The notes: generated from the letters alone by a model not told the origin. A stretch of 64,000 nucleotides of DNA from Silene latifolia (GCF_048544455.1 NC_133538.1:147418922-147482921); one strand, 5' to 3'; counted from the first letter of the stretch, positions 1-12,125 are shown. Numbers and translations: made by a program.

Positions 1-867
1 AACTGTTCTAATACCATCCCTCGGGTTCCCATACTCGGCACAATGGGTCGCGATCTCCTCAATAATCACCCATCCCTTATCATCATCAGTATTCTTTTGA
101 AATCTTCCGTTGGATGAGGCGTCAAGAATAGCTCTGTGATCATCAAACAGCCCATTGTAGAACTGATTGGACAAGAACCACGGATCAAAACCATGGTGAG
201 GAAGAGACCTCACCAACCTCTTGAACCGGCACCAAGCTTCATAAAAGGTCTCATCAGGTGCCTGTTTGAAACTAGTGATCTTGGCCCTCAGCTGATTAGT
301 GCGCTGCGGAGGGAAATATCTCTTATAAAAAGCAAGAGCAAGGGTCTCCGAGTTAGTAACCCCTGCGGCCGCGCGGTCCAAGTCAGTCAGCCACTCCCTG
401 GTTGAGTCAATCAAAGAAAAAGGAAATAACACCACCTTAATCTTGTGTTGAGTTACCCCCTTTGTGGCGGGGATAGTGGAACAGTAGTCCGTAAAGACCT
501 CCATATGCTTCCTCGGGTCTTCACCTGCCATACCTCTAAAGATATTTCTCTCCACCAGATTGATATAGGACGAACGGATGTCAAATTTATTCCCATCCTC
601 GGTCTGGAGATTGAAACCTTTGGGTATAGATGATGCTTTAGGCTCCGAATGACTTGCAATATTCGGCATCTTTACTGATTGGTTTACAGAACTGAAAGTG
701 TCTTCTTCAAAAGGCGATTTTTCTGTAAATAGGAAATGCTGAAGTTCGGGTTCGAAAATACTCAAGGCTTCCATTTGTGATTCTCTTTGCAGATGGAGTC
801 TATGCCTGAACAGTCTCTCTGGCTCAGAATCAGCTGAAACTAACTCCAACCTGTTTGACCTGGGCAT
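1..867 (-). CDS. gag: Athila-type Ty3/gypsy gag, N-terminal part (runs off left edge)
   Basis: Read on the minus strand, the ATG at 867-865 opens a frame of 289 codons with no stop down to base 1, so the protein continues outside the window. The retrotransposon gag core is recognisable: FPPQRTNQLRAKITSF near residue 185, then DETFYEAWCRFKRL and LPHHGFDPW. These are typical of Athila/Tat-clade capsid proteins, which package element RNA in cytoplasmic particles. The start was chosen because it is the first ATG after the primer binding site (about 100 nt leader) and the frame is uninterrupted. Unlike every other gag in this window it has no stop or frameshift, so this is the least decayed coding sequence here. 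Assignment to Athila rather than another gypsy lineage rests on gag motifs and the primer site. Confidence 0.8.
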   Translation of the reverse strand, partial: MPRSNRLELVSADSEPERLFRHRLHLQRESQMEALSIFEPELQHFLFTEKSPFEEDTFSSVNQSVKMPNIASHSEPKASSIPKGFNLQTEDGNKFDIRSSYINLVERNIFRGMAGEDPRKHMEVFTDYCSTIPATKGVTQHKIKVVLFPFSLIDSTREWLTDLDRAAAGVTNSETLALAFYKRYFPPQRTNQLRAKITSFKQAPDETFYEAWCRFKRLVRSLPHHGFDPWFLSNQFYNGLFDDHRAILDASSNGRFQKNTDDDKGWVIIEEIATHCAEYGNPRDGIRTV

Positions 868-963
868 ACACAACACTGAAAGAAAATGAATAAGAACTGT
901 CTCAAGGAATAAAAATTCCCTGAGACGGATAAAATAAACGAAACAAAAATAGATAGGGCAATT

Positions 964-984
964 GCCTCCCCGGCAACGACACCA
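964..984 (-). promoter_or_regulatory. Primer binding site of the Athila-type element
   Basis: On the minus strand the sequence TGGTGTCGTTGCCGGGGAGG follows five bases after the LTR end. It resembles the tRNA-complementary primer site usual in Athila elements and fixes the transcription direction as right to left. Confidence 0.75.
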
Positions 985-989
985 AAATT

Positions 990-2458
990 TGACAGGGCTG
1001 TCGTATACCTATTAAAAATAACTAACTAAACTAACTTTATACCTAGGGAAGTCAGGTCGATCTCCTCAGAGAGGCAAGATATCTGTAAGAGTCCGTCTAT
1101 TTGGTCACAAATGGGGGGTTTGTAATTAGTTTTCTAAACTAAAAGATTTAAAGGAAGAGAAGCAAGGAAAGAGCAATAAAGACAGAAAATGAGAATAAAC
1201 TATCAATAGAGAGGGGACATGTCAGGATTTTGGTTCACTACGGTAGTCCAGTGACTCAACTGTAAACAACTTAGATAAATTACTACGAGAGGGATATGGA
1301 AAGGTCCTTCCGGTCCACTTTCTACCCTAAATTCCCACTAACTTAACTTCCGTCCTCGTCAGGGTAGTCTACTGTTCATAACAGGCCTATTTAGTCCAAT
1401 CTTCTGATCCAGGATTAAATTTAACCAGATTAAAAGGGTGACTCAGAAGCGTGCAGTCAACTAAGTCGGTAAATACAGTTATATTGCTATGGGGACAGAG
1501 TCTCACAATTAATTCATCTAACCTATTTACTATATCGTCACATTTCTACCGTAGACCCCCTAATCGTAACATGAAACATATTTAGCTACTCATGCTATTA
1601 ATATTATCAAAACTAATAACAATGAAATAACTAACATTAAACATAATGAAATAATAATAAAATTGCATAAAAGAATCAGGGCAGAAATTAAAGAGAATAA
1701 AACAAGTAATTAAAGTAATCAAAATGAAGAATTAAGATTAAAAGAGAGTAAGGGATTACAATCGCAAGAATCCGGCATAAAGAACAACTAAATCCGAGCG
1801 AGAAAATCCGAAAGCAAAAGTTACAGTGAAGGAGAGAAAGCAACGTAGTGTTTACAGTGAAAGATGAATGAGGAGATAAAAACTTAATGCCAATGACCTA
1901 GTTATTATGCGTTTAAATAGAAAAATTACTAAGTCCATAAGCTAAAAACAAGTTCACGGACTAATTAAAGCCCATGAAAGACAAAACCACTCGATCGAGC
2001 AGTCTGAAACAGCTCGATCGAGTACTTCTCCAAGTAATCTACTCGATCGAGTAGAATTGTTGCTCGATCGAGTAACCATCAATTTCAGCCTTGTCGATCA
2101 AGTAAACAAACAACTCGATCGACCATCCTCAGCCATAGAAACCACTAGATCGACCAATAAAGGGCTCGATCGAGTATTTCTTCCTTTGAAACAGCTCAAA
2201 CTCGTAACCGACTGCTTCGTAGACCGTTCCTTCACGCATCCCAATGCAAGATCTCACTCTGAAAATCCTGTGTCCTCCAAATGCATGCAAAGTAGGTCGA
2301 AAATGGTACGATTCTACTACTTTCACGTTCATTCCTACAAAATGGGTAAGACGAACCAAAGTAGCCAATTCGGGGCAAAATGCAATATAAACAGTACGAA
2401 AGTACATAGAAATACGTGCTAAAATAGGCTAAAAAGACTATACAAAATGCACGTATCA
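990..2458 (-). repeat. Athila-type LTR, 1,469 bp
   Basis: The LTR begins on the minus strand with TGATACGTGCATTTTG at 2458 and ends with CTGTCA at 990, next to the primer site. A cluster of TCGATCGAG palindromes lies at about 1987-2175. Both flanks look like internal element sequence: primer site and gag on the left, a polypurine tract on the right. It therefore serves as the 5' LTR of the left copy and seems to be the 3' LTR of the material on the right. No second LTR of this family is in the window, so no target duplication can be tested. Confidence 0.75.
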
Positions 2459-2497
2459 AATCTCCCCAAACCGAACCTTTACTCGTCCTCGAGTAAA
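2459..2497 (-). promoter_or_regulatory. Polypurine tract and upstream hairpin of Athila-type 3' end
   Basis: On the minus strand a perfect 8-bp stem TTTACTCG/CGAGTAAA with loop AGGA (2478-2497) is followed by GGTTCGGTTTGGGGAGATT and then the LTR. The G-rich run fits a plus-strand priming tract. The hairpin resembles those before the tracts of other elements in this window. Confidence 0.65.
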
Positions 2498-2823
2498 CTA
2501 AAATGCAACTAATGGAACGGAAATGAAAACTCAGAGCTGACTTAACTTGTCTACTTGAACCAATTTTATGCAACAAAAATTAACAGTTATAGCTAAGCAG
2601 TCAATACGCAAACGAATTATAAGCTGTTCAGAAATATAGCTGACCTATCGACCTTGCAAGACCAACAAAATCGGACTCTTACGTGGTCACTCTTCTCTCA
2701 TGAAGCAAAGGGTGAATATTATATGTAAAAGAGAGAAAGAGAAGCAGTCACTCACCTAACTGCGACCTACATAGCATGCATGCAACAAAAATGAAAGACG
2801 ATTCAAGTACTAATACACACAAT
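2498..2823 (-). other. 3' noncoding region of Athila-type element
   Basis: No coding potential is visible. It lies between the ORF2 remnant and the polypurine tract. A 19-base segment (ATGTCCGTCACAGCCGAGG) near 2834 recurs about 75 bases to the right, inside the degenerate ORF2. Confidence 0.45.
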
Positions 2824-3678
2824 TCAACCAATAATGTCCGTCACAGCCGAGGGCTTACAAATGATATGGGAATAGTGAGGGTCAGGTGAGAAAAGGTAAA
2901 ACAAGTTATGTCCGTCACAGCCGAGGACGAACCACAATGTTGCTATTATCAGAAGCAACCTCATCAAAGTATCTCTTAATAACCAACTAATTATCATCAT
3001 CGACATTGGACCACTCTAAACTCGGATTAATATTGATTCCATCATGAGGAACCTTAAAAGCAGAGCAAAAGTCGTCAATAGTGACAGTAATGTCGACACC
3101 ATTCACGACTGCATGCAACACACCCTCCTTAACTTTTACCGATGTAAAGAACTGTATGACCTCAATCGGGTAAGTGGGACCCGAAAACCTACTAACATCA
3201 CTCCAACCTTGAAATTCAAGAAAATCGGCAAAGAACTTAAGAGACGGAATTTGAGACAACCAAGATTTAGGATAATACCTTCCACTATGAATTGAATATT
3301 GTAAAACTCGAGAGACTAAGATGCTTTCTCCCTTGGTCATGCGAACCCGGTTCAAATCGGCCTTGGTTGCTCTTTTCGAGGACTCCCGAAACAGAGTCCT
3401 CGAATCCCGTCCTGAACAACAACTTCGGATTCATGATCTTCCTCACCTTCATCTACTACCATCTTATTTTTCCGTTTGTTAAGCCGACGCCTTTTTTTCT
3501 CGGAAGTCGACTCATCCCGACCACGAAACAGGGAGGATGGAGGTGATGGTTGTTGGTTTTTTGGAGCAAAGCTAGAAGAATTAGGTTGATGGGATATTGG
3601 TTGTTGTGGTTGATTGCATGGATGATGTTGGTGTTGATTTCGGGTTGAGGACCATGTGTGTGCATGTGGAGGTGTCAT
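2824..3678 (-). pseudogene. Degenerate Athila ORF2 / env-position protein
   Basis: Three overlapping minus-strand frames (3678-3352, 3355-2987, 3006-2824) are separated by frameshifts. The first has a low-complexity N-terminus rich in His, Gln, Pro and Ser and a basic run KKRRRLNKRKNK. The second contains SGPTYPIEVIQFFTSV and VNGVDITVTIDDFCSAF, the pattern of the 'putative plant transposon protein' domain encoded after pol in Athila elements. Its position between pol and the 3' LTR is where Athila carries its env-like ORF. The upstream pol is absent because Tat A was inserted at 3885. Function is unknown even in intact family members; this copy is broken. Confidence 0.5.
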
Positions 3679-3884
3679 TGTTGAGAGGTTAAATGATAAT
3701 GATGATGAAGATTGTGTATTGATTTGGTAAAGTAAAATGGTGAAAGCAAGTGGAGGGTTTGGTCAAGTTTACACGGTTTGGGGGTAAATATAGGGTGTAG
3801 CTAGGAATCTAGGTTTAGGTTTAGGAAAGGTAGTTGTTTACATAAATAAGGTAACTAATGTATGAGAAGATTAGGATAGATATT
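3679..3884. other. Unassigned flank left of Tat A, with target duplication
   Basis: No gene or recognisable element end is visible. The last five bases (3880-3884, ATATT) are the left target-site duplication of Tat A, repeated at 16008-16012, so this segment was once continuous with 16013 onward. Confidence 0.6.
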
Positions 3885-6800
3885 GGTAGATACCCGTATC
3901 CGTCGATATTGGAATTTATAGAGAACCCGACAAACACCCGATGATGATATGACACATGTATTCTTTAGTTGTCATTGTCATTATTTGGAGCTCGTTTTAC
4001 GAGGTAGAATGGGCGTCGTCGATGAAGTATTTTTTAATTTAAATGATATTTAACTTAATGTTTTTTTAAGTGAGTTCATTTCATTAATTTAAATGATATT
4101 TGAATTATGGTTTTTTAGGTAAATTTAATTTATTTTATTTTATTTTGAATTTATTTTCCCAAGTTTATTTTATTGGAAATAAAATAAATATTTGATTTGA
4201 AAAATCATTTTATGAGTATATTTGATTTGAAAAGTCATTTATTTTAATGGGTTAATTGATTTGAAAAATCGATTTGAAAATCGAAAAGAACTCGTTTTGA
4301 ACACTTGTTTTTGAGCTCGATTTTAGCTCGGTTTTTGAGCCCGTTTCCTTTACGAATTGGCACGAATCTCGAGTACATTAACCAACCCAAGCTTATACCC
4401 ATCCACCCTTGTTCGAACCCCCTATCCACGGCCCAAATTCCATCCCCAAACACCCCCCAACAGCCCGCGCATAACCAATGCAGCCCCCTGTTTTGCGTGC
4501 CAATTCCCGAGCCCAAAACCCGCTCCAAACACTACCAAGACCCGTACCCATTAACCCTAACCCATACCCTAGTATCCTACCCATATTATCCTAGCTTAAT
4601 CACCAAGAAAACCCCCCTCAAACCCTCACAAAAGCTGCTGGACAGCAGCCATACGGGATGAAGCCCGATTGCCTCTCCCTCTCTTTTAACCTACTTTAAC
4701 TCCTTATAAATACCACCCCTTCACCATACATTCATTCCTCTAAGTTCTCCATACATCCTACCATCACTCACAAGCTTTAAACCTCAGAAACAAACCCTAA
4801 TTGCCTCTCAAAAACCCTCCACAAAACCGACATACAAACTGAAACGGTTTGTGTGTCCTCCTCGAAAAACAATTCGTTCCTCCCTCAAACCTCCATCAAA
4901 ACTCGATTTTCTTGTTCCTAATTAACCACATAACATCCATCTACACATTAGATAAAGATTTACAAGCCAAATTGCCCTTGAGAGTACACGAAATCCCTCG
5001 AAAAACAGAGTGTTATACACTGCTTTCTGTTTTGTGATTTGTTCTTGTCTGTCCAGTTCTGTTTGTGCTCGTTTTTCGTGCCCAATAACCCAAAACGAGC
5101 AGGGGTTGCTTTAAGATCTCTGTTCTCCTCCCTTTCTAGTTTCCAAAACATCTTTTAAATCGAATTTTCATCGTGAAACGAGGGAGAAATCATCGTTTGA
5201 AAGTTGCTGTCCAGATTTGCCAAAAACGCGTGTTTGCTTTGTTTCTTCGTCGACGACGGCCTCTCGAGATAAAATCTACCATCGATTACGACCCAAGACG
5301 GTGTCAAAGATACATGTAGGTTGAGGGTGCATCAAATCCTCCTCTTTCTCCTTTTTTATTTCGTTTTTTATGTTTGTTTTTCTTATAGTTTATTTTTGTT
5401 TGTTCATCGCTTTTATTTATCGTTTAAATTAACTATGAAACTAGTTTAGTCCGAGTATGAGTTAAAGTACCACCATGAACACCCGCGTTGACTTGAGATG
5501 GGAAAATAAACCGCTACTTCAGTCGGTCGTACACCCCCGTCTCATTTACATATCCTCGTGTTCAAGGTAGGGCATAAATAAAACGAATTTCTAACTTCCG
5601 TTCCTCGCTTTTGACCCTTTGTTGTCTCGGCCAATTCGACCCACCTTAGGACCATTCACATGTTAGTTTGACCTCTGATTGTTAACATATAACTCATTTA
5701 GATGACATTAGATCGATTTGATAACCTAATTAGACACATTAGGGTACATCGACATAGCTTTAAAAACCGATTAACAATTCTGTAACTTAATTGAATTCAT
5801 CTTCCCTTTCACTAATTTTCTCGCTAGCATGGAAGTGCGTGCTTAACACCTTTCCATTTGCACTCGTTGACGATTTAGAATTGTACCTAACCTAGTTCGT
5901 ATTTATTTAATTCAATTTGTAATTAATTAACCTTTAATTTGTTTTATTTATTTCAAATTTTTTTAAAAGTCGTTTTAATTATCTTTTATGGTTCAAAATC
6001 TGTAAATTTAATTTAATGAATTTTTTCGTAATTTATTTTACTGATTTCGTAATTAAAACATAATTAACTTTGCTTTTCTACAAAAACCGTGCCTTGCACG
6101 GGTCTGTCGGACTTCTGATCCGTGCACTGCACGGGTCTGCCAGTTTTAGTTTCTTTTCTTCTTTTGTTTCTTTAATTGTTTACTAATCCTATTTTAATAA
6201 ATATGGATTGGTGAATAATTTTAATAAGTTGGGTTCAATTTAATTAATAAGTTGTACCTAATTTATTTCAAGCCTTTGTACTTATTTATTTTAATTTAAT
6301 TAGTTTAATTCTAATCTAATTTGTTTATTAACTAATAATTCGGCTAACATCTTTAATTAGTCTAACTTAGCTTTAGCTTTTTTGTTTACATTTGTTTCGT
6401 TTATTAAGACTTAATAGTTTAAGTTGTATTTTGTTAGTTTGTATTGTAATCTGAGTCAAAGTAATTACGATAGTTGTTGTAATTAGATTGAGTTGTAATT
6501 TATTTCTCGTTGTGTCGGCATGAAATGCCTAGGTTGTAATAGGATAGATCCCAATGGCTCCCCCATTCCCCCTTAAGCCTTGTTTGCTTTGTTTTGTATG
6601 TTGTTAGATTAATCAACCCACATGCTAAATTACAACTTTGACAAAGTTAGTTTAGTTGCATCTAAAACGACATAGAAATTGTTGTCACATGTTAGGGTTT
6701 AAAACGATGTTTGCATATCATATATCGTAGTAGCTATGACCTTGTTTGAAATCCGACACTTGACTTAGTAGAGGCCGTTATTGACGGGCGGGGTTAGGTG

Positions 6801-7112
6801 TCCTTATGGGCTTCCTAACACGTACCCTCACCCCTTACTCAAGATCTATGGTTTGTGGATCCGTCTAAATACCATTGGATTACGAGAGTCATTCAAATCG
6901 AGTGATATAGGGTACAAGTCTTTATCTTTAATCACTCGTAGTCGATTGGCTTTATGCTTTTCGATGAAAGGTGTAAAGTTGACTTGAACGGTTCCAAGTT
7001 CCCAAAAAACTTGGTGGCGACTCTAATTGGTCTTAATTCGATTCGAAAGAACCTCGAGTCGATTATGCCTAGTGTGGATCCCGCGGACGCAGTTCCGTGG
7101 GCCTTGTCCACG
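3885..7112 (+). repeat. Tat A 5' LTR, 3,228 bp
   Basis: Starts (G)GTAGATACCCGTATCCG and ends CCTTGTCCACG; the right copy gives TGTAGATACCC and CCTTGTCCACA. It aligns along its whole length with 12783-16007. Short open frames inside it occur in both copies and are not genes. Confidence 0.9.
4705..4712 (+). promoter_or_regulatory. Probable TATA box of Tat A 5' LTR
   Basis: TATAAATA, followed by a C-rich, pyrimidine-biased leader; the same sequence is at 13603-13610 in the other LTR. It is a plausible Pol II core promoter, making the upstream 0.8 kb U3. Confidence 0.55.
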
Positions 7113-7113
7113 A

Positions 7114-7133
7114 TTTGGCGACTCTATTTGGGA
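7114..7133 (+). promoter_or_regulatory. Primer binding site of Tat A
   Basis: TTTGGCGACTCTATTTGGGA directly follows the 5' LTR. It resembles the primer site used in Ogre/Tat elements and sets the plus orientation. Confidence 0.65.
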
Positions 7134-8228
7134 AAAGAGGACTAGTTACACTTTGTTTCTAGGGTCTTTTCCTCCGAGGTGAAACTTGAAAAGAAAGTAT
7201 TGGAAAGTAAAACATTACTCATAGTGCTACGATTCATGCATAAACCCTTAAGGACTTGCCCGGGCCGTCCCAGCGTTTCTTCGTGATGCGTGGGGGGCGA
7301 CGTCCCACTATGCTAGGAAGCTGCACATTGCTCGCTTCCACTTCACCTCGCGTGGTTCTTGATGGTGGGGACGATCTTCTAGGTACTCTACCTTAAGACA
7401 CCTTGCTCTATAAGACCGCAAAAGGATGGAGGGCATAGACCTTCTTGTAGAAGACTTGCCGAGACTTAGAGATGTCTAGGAGCATACATCCTTATAACAT
7501 GAGAATGACAATGTGCAAATTGTTTTCCCGAGTCTTTTCGAAATTTCCCATGTCCTTTTCAAAACCGAACTTTTGAACAACTTACTTTCAAACTAGCATG
7601 GTTTTAAAAACGCGGAATGCTGCCCAAATAGGACTAGAATTTTCGGCCCAAAATGAGCTTTTATAGCCGGCATGCTGCCCATTTCAAATCTCATTTTCGA
7701 ATCAATCTTTCGTTTTTTCAAAATCAATCCAAAATGCCTCTCGAACCTCAACCAAGCATGAAATGCGTCAAGTCGTGTCCGGGTCATGGCCGTGTTAGGC
7801 CGGGTGTGTTTCGTTCTAAGAGTCTAGAACACGACCTTGTTGGGTCACCCAAGCTCACCTCTTGGGCTTTGAGTCATGTTGGTCGACCATTTGGTCTAGG
7901 ATAGTCCACAGACACGTCCAAGCTAGGCCCTTTAGGACATTTCACTCGAACCTAAGGACTATGTTGGTCCAATCACGGGTTTAGTCACACCGAGTCCAGT
8001 TTAGAATCGAGCTATGACAGCTTGAGTCATGTCGTTTTGTCGAGTCTAAAATGAATCGAGGTCTAAATCCAACCGTGAGTCGAACCTTTGGTTAGTCAGT
8101 CTCAAGTCGAGTCTTTGTTTGAGTCAAGTTGGGGTCGTGTCCTTAAGTGTGCAGGGGCTCTTTCTTTAAATATTGACTCGGTTCGGGGTTTTCTTGTAGA
8201 AAGGCCGCAAAAAACCCGACTTCAAGCA
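7134..8228 (+). other. Tat A 5' leader
   Basis: About 1.1 kb between primer site and gag with no convincing coding sequence. Ogre-type elements normally have a long leader here. A frame open from 8088 joins gag without stop, but its first 47 codons show no conserved pattern. Confidence 0.5.
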
Positions 8229-9681
8229 ATGGAAGAGGCTGTTAACAAGCTCACTGAGGCCGTGAACCTCATGATGACCCGAATGGATGCAATCGAATCT
8301 AAGCTGGGTGAAGATTCCCCTCCATCTACCCCACCTCTGACTGATCTGGAGAAACGGTTCAAATTCATTGAAGACCGTCTGAAACTCTCCCAGGGGAAGA
8401 ACATCCACTACGAAAATGCTAGGGCCTATGCCCCAGTTCAGGATAAGTTGCCCACAAACATGGTACTCACTGACATCCCAAAGTTCAAGGGCACCGAAGA
8501 TCCAGTCCACCATGTTAAGGCCTATAAGGGGTACTTAGCACTGAAGGGAGTACCTGCTGACATGCTCTCTGAAATTTTCGCTCAATCTCTAGATGAACAC
8601 CCGAAGGCGTGGTTCTACAATCTGGACCTTAAGAACTTCCCTACTTTCGAAGATATCACGGTGGAGTTTTGTAAGCACTATGCTGACAATGTCGAGATTC
8701 GAACCAATATAAGAACGCTAGAGGTTATGACCCATAAAGATAAAGAAGGCTTTACCGAATTCCTTGCAAGATGGCACGCTGAAAGCGTGAAGTTAGCCAA
8801 GAAGCCTGACGAAGTTGAAATGGTAGATAAGTTCGTAAACAATCTACGACCTATTTACCGCAATGCTCAAATACAGAATTTTGGCTCTTTCAAAGAATTG
8901 ATAAGAATCGGGATAAAGGTAGAAGATGATGTCAGAATGGCAGAGGCTGAAAAGCCGAAAGGGTACCAAGGGGCCTCATCATCTAAGGCCAAGGCCCCAA
9001 CAACCACCCATATTGATGAAGCCATCAATCTCTTAGAAGGGCAATCGAAGAAGTCGCAGCGCCGAACACCTAGGGCATTCACCGATATCGGATGCACTTA
9101 TACATACGCTCTCCAAAGGCTCATAGCCCAAGGAAAGTCAAGCCTATTGGTCCAACTCCGGATTCACTGCTGAACAACAAGGCAAATGGCATAAACCGAA
9201 TGCCTACTGTGCTTTCCATCAAGGAAAGGGACACGATACTGAAAGGTGTTTTAGACTAAAGCACGAAATTCAAGACATGATTGAGAATGGAACACTCCCA
9301 ATCCCAACTGTTAAACCCAATAACATCACCAATCCATTTGGCGATCACGCCAACTTTGTTTCTGTCGAAGACAATGTCGATTATTCCCATCGTATCCGCC
9401 CATGTCACTTGAAAGGGGTGTTTATCGGGAAAATATTTGTGGATTGCTCTGAATTCTTGCCAAACCCGAAGAATGAAATTCAAGTCGGGAGTCTTGCTCT
9501 AGAATGTTGTCCTCTCATTAACGAAGTTAATAAAAGACAATTCGACTCACCAACCTTCATCATTTGGCGTAGATCCTCGAGGACTACCTCGGGATGGAGG
9601 CATACCATCAAAGGGATCAAGGACAAGAGCCGAGCATCTAAGTTGACAACTGAACAAGGGAAAGCTCATGACCAGATTTGA
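8229..9681 (+). pseudogene. gag: Tat A gag, frameshifted
   Basis: From ATG 8229 the frame begins MEEAVNKLTEAVNLMMTRM, a predicted coiled coil, and continues through an Ogre/Tat capsid core (LPTNMVLTDIPKFKGTEDP, FYNLDLKNFPTFEDITVEF, then FVNNLRPIYRNAQIQ) to a stop at 9173. Between about 9130 and 9165 the reading shifts. The second frame carries the knuckle CAFHQGKGHDTERC (CX2HX4HX4C, the form usual in this clade) and ends at 9681. The protein would form the virus-like particle. No protease or pol follows, so the element depends on enzymes supplied in trans. An ATG at 8088 is in frame upstream, but 8229 matches where conservation begins. Confidence 0.8.
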
Positions 9682-11216
9682 AATTATGAGTCGGGATCTG
9701 TTTTCTTATCTTAGTTGAGTCGAGTCTAGGACTTTCCTTTCTTGAATTTGAGTCGTTTGTTCCGCGATGACCTAGGGTGTGTCCTAGGAATCGTTCCTTT
9801 GAGTCTGTTAAGCAATTGTCTTTCCAATAAAAGTCGCAGTTTCGTTTCCAAATATGTCTTGTTTCCAATCCTCAATCATTCCAAAACATGATAAAATGCA
9901 CAACACACTCAAAGGCATCCCTGGGGTGGAAATATGTCTCGTTTCAAAATGTAAGGATACATTAGGATCCCGTGTCTGTTTCCTTTACCTATTCCATGTC
10001 TGGTGGTAGAAAACCTCCATCTGAACCAATGTTTGTGACAAGCTTTTAGATGATTCTATGACAAACCCGGACTAGCTCCTTGTTTCCCCTATCGATGATG
10101 GAAGGCAAGCCTTTTCCCCAACAAAATCATCCCATCTCGAAGAGAGAAGATATCAACCCGTTCTAACAAGGAATTGTTAGTTCCTACCCAAATTAGTTGG
10201 CGAAGCCCAGTTTTCAAGGTGTATCCATTTATGACTAAGAGAATGAATAGAAGATCATTTTCAAAGAGAGAAAAAAGATGAAAAAGAATGAAAAAATTAG
10301 AAAAAGAGAAAATTTGAAAAAATGAAAAAAATGAAAAAAAGAAAAATGAAAAAAAAAAAGATGAAAGAAAAAGAAAAAAGACAAAAAAATGTTGAAGTTA
10401 TTACAGAGTGCTTTTGGTTGGATGTCGAAGTTACGGAAGCCAGAATTCAAGTCAAGTACCCATAGTTGAAGTTCAATGGGCGAAGCCCAAAAGCTTAAGT
10501 AGTAACCTCTTTACCCTCTAAGTCCTTCCTGAGACAGTTACAAAGGGATAGTCGGGAATTTTGAGAATTATTCCGCTTGTGTTGCTACACCCAGCCTTTA
10601 GGGTCCAGACATGGAAATTTGAACCCACATCGATTTCCAACCCATTTGTACTCGGGTTTCATCAAACTCGAGACACCATTTCCAACCACGTTATAAGCCA
10701 TAACCCGTTGGCCTTAGCACCACAAAGCGAACCTTCAGTATGATGGTTTACCTTGCGAACCTATTTTTACCAAGCTCCACATCCCAAAAAACCACAACCT
10801 TTTGTACCAACCCTAGACACGGGATTTAACGGTACTTTACAGGCTAGAATGGGATATGACATGATACCTTAGGTGAAACCTTCGAGTGTGTACACACAAT
10901 CAAAATGCCATGTTTATGCACCATGATCGAACTACGTCAGATTTGATTTCGCTCCACGCGAATACGTAGGCAGTCCTTCAGAATAAGGGAGTCAATCCAC
11001 TCATCAACCAAGTTGTCATCTTGTCGGTTTCTTACGGGTCCTAACCAAGTCCAAATGAAGCCACCTTTGTTTGAGTCGGTCTTAGCACTCGATGTAGGCT
11101 AGGATAAGGATATAGGTTCGGATGAATAGTATCGAGTCTCAGAATGAGCTTTATCTAATGGTTTATGCAAAGATGCCGAGTCATATAGATGTAGGTTTGT
11201 GTTGGGAACAGAAAAT
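9682..11216 (+). other. Tat A internal noncoding region in place of pol
   Basis: No RT, RNase H or integrase motif was found on either strand. Bases 10250-10395 are an almost pure purine stretch of A runs with GAAAAA and GATGAAAA repeats. Short phrases such as GGCGAAGCCCA recur. The long open frames here are low-complexity shadows. Confidence 0.6.
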
Positions 11217-11337
11217 ATGAAAAAACCCGCTGAAAAGAAAGAAGGCGTGGAAGAAAAATAGTAAAAGCCCGCTGAAAAGAAAGAAGGCGGTGGCAAGAAA
11301 TGATGAAAACCCGCTGAAAAGAAAGGAGGCGAGGAGA
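11217..11337 (+). repeat. Tandem repeat block with CCCGCTGAAAAGAAAG core
   Basis: Three units of roughly 45 bases, each with CCCGCTGAAAAGAAAGRAGGCG followed by a variable G/A-rich spacer, start near 11227, 11268 and 11310. Part of the Tat A 3' noncoding region. Confidence 0.75.
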
Positions 11338-11814
11338 AGAGGGACAGAACCCAACAAGAGTGATGTGTGATGTCTAAGTATTCTCATAAAATCAGTCTGT
11401 GTTTAGTGTCTGGGCAAAGCTAACGTTATTGCTCCGTGAGTTTAATCCACCTTGTCAATGCCAAGTGATCTTGATTCCCATGTGCCCTCGGGAGCATGCC
11501 CATGTCATACGATATCTCCGTCCAAAGTCCGACGACCTTGTGATTCCCATTTGCCATCTTTTGGGTGCACCAGAATGGCCAATTTACATTTCTGTCCCAG
11601 CGAGTCAATATTTGAACTAAAACCCATGCACACTTACGGTTTTATTTTCCTTTTTTGTTTTACGGTAGCGGGCTACGCCCACGTTGTTTACGGGTCATAC
11701 AGAGTGTCTGAGTCGTATTTCATGCTCACCCATCAAGGTTCGATTTCAAAAAATTTCAGAATTTCGAAATTTCAAAAACTTTTTGCGAATTATGGATAGA
11801 TGATCCAAGTAGTG

Positions 11815-12125
11815 GTACATTTCAAGTCAAGTTCAAAATCAAATTTTGGGTCGACGACCCAACATCCAAGTGATTCATTTCAAATTCAAAATTTGGGTCG
11901 ATAGCCCAATTATTCAAAATTTTCAGCATGTTCAAATTTCGGGTCGATGACCCAGTCTTTCAAACTCAAATTTCGGGTCGATGACCCAGCATTCCAAGTG
12001 ATGTCAAATTCAAAATTCGGGTCGATGACCCAATTATTCAAAATTTTCAAATTCAATTTTCGGGTCGATGACCCAATCTTTCAAATGATCTAATTTTAGG
12101 ATCGATGATCCAAATGTGCTTATGT
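11815..12125 (+). repeat. Tandem array of GGGTCGATGACCCA palindromes
   Basis: At least six diverged units of about 35-50 bases combine a TTCAAATTCAAAATT spacer with the short palindrome GGGTC-GAT-GACCC (variants GACGACCC, GATAGCCC, and AGGATCGATGATCC in the last). Internal amplified arrays are characteristic of Retand/Ogre-type elements. Confidence 0.8.

Noticed and set aside
136-659. Open frames on plus strand and in another minus frame
   Set aside because: Shadows of the gag frame running 867 to 1 on the minus strand.
2478-2497. Hairpin as a bacterial-type terminator
   Set aside because: Context is a plant retrotransposon 3' end with a purine-rich tract, not a T run.
4244-5151. Several open frames of 60-118 codons, repeated at 13142-14218
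   Set aside because: They lie in the two Tat A LTR copies, overlap on both strands, and are low-complexity Pro/Ser/Thr readings of C-rich DNA. Presence in both copies reflects LTR duplication, not coding selection.
10235-10450. 71-codon Phe-rich open frame on the minus strand
   Set aside because: Translation of an A-rich purine tract; no family resemblance.
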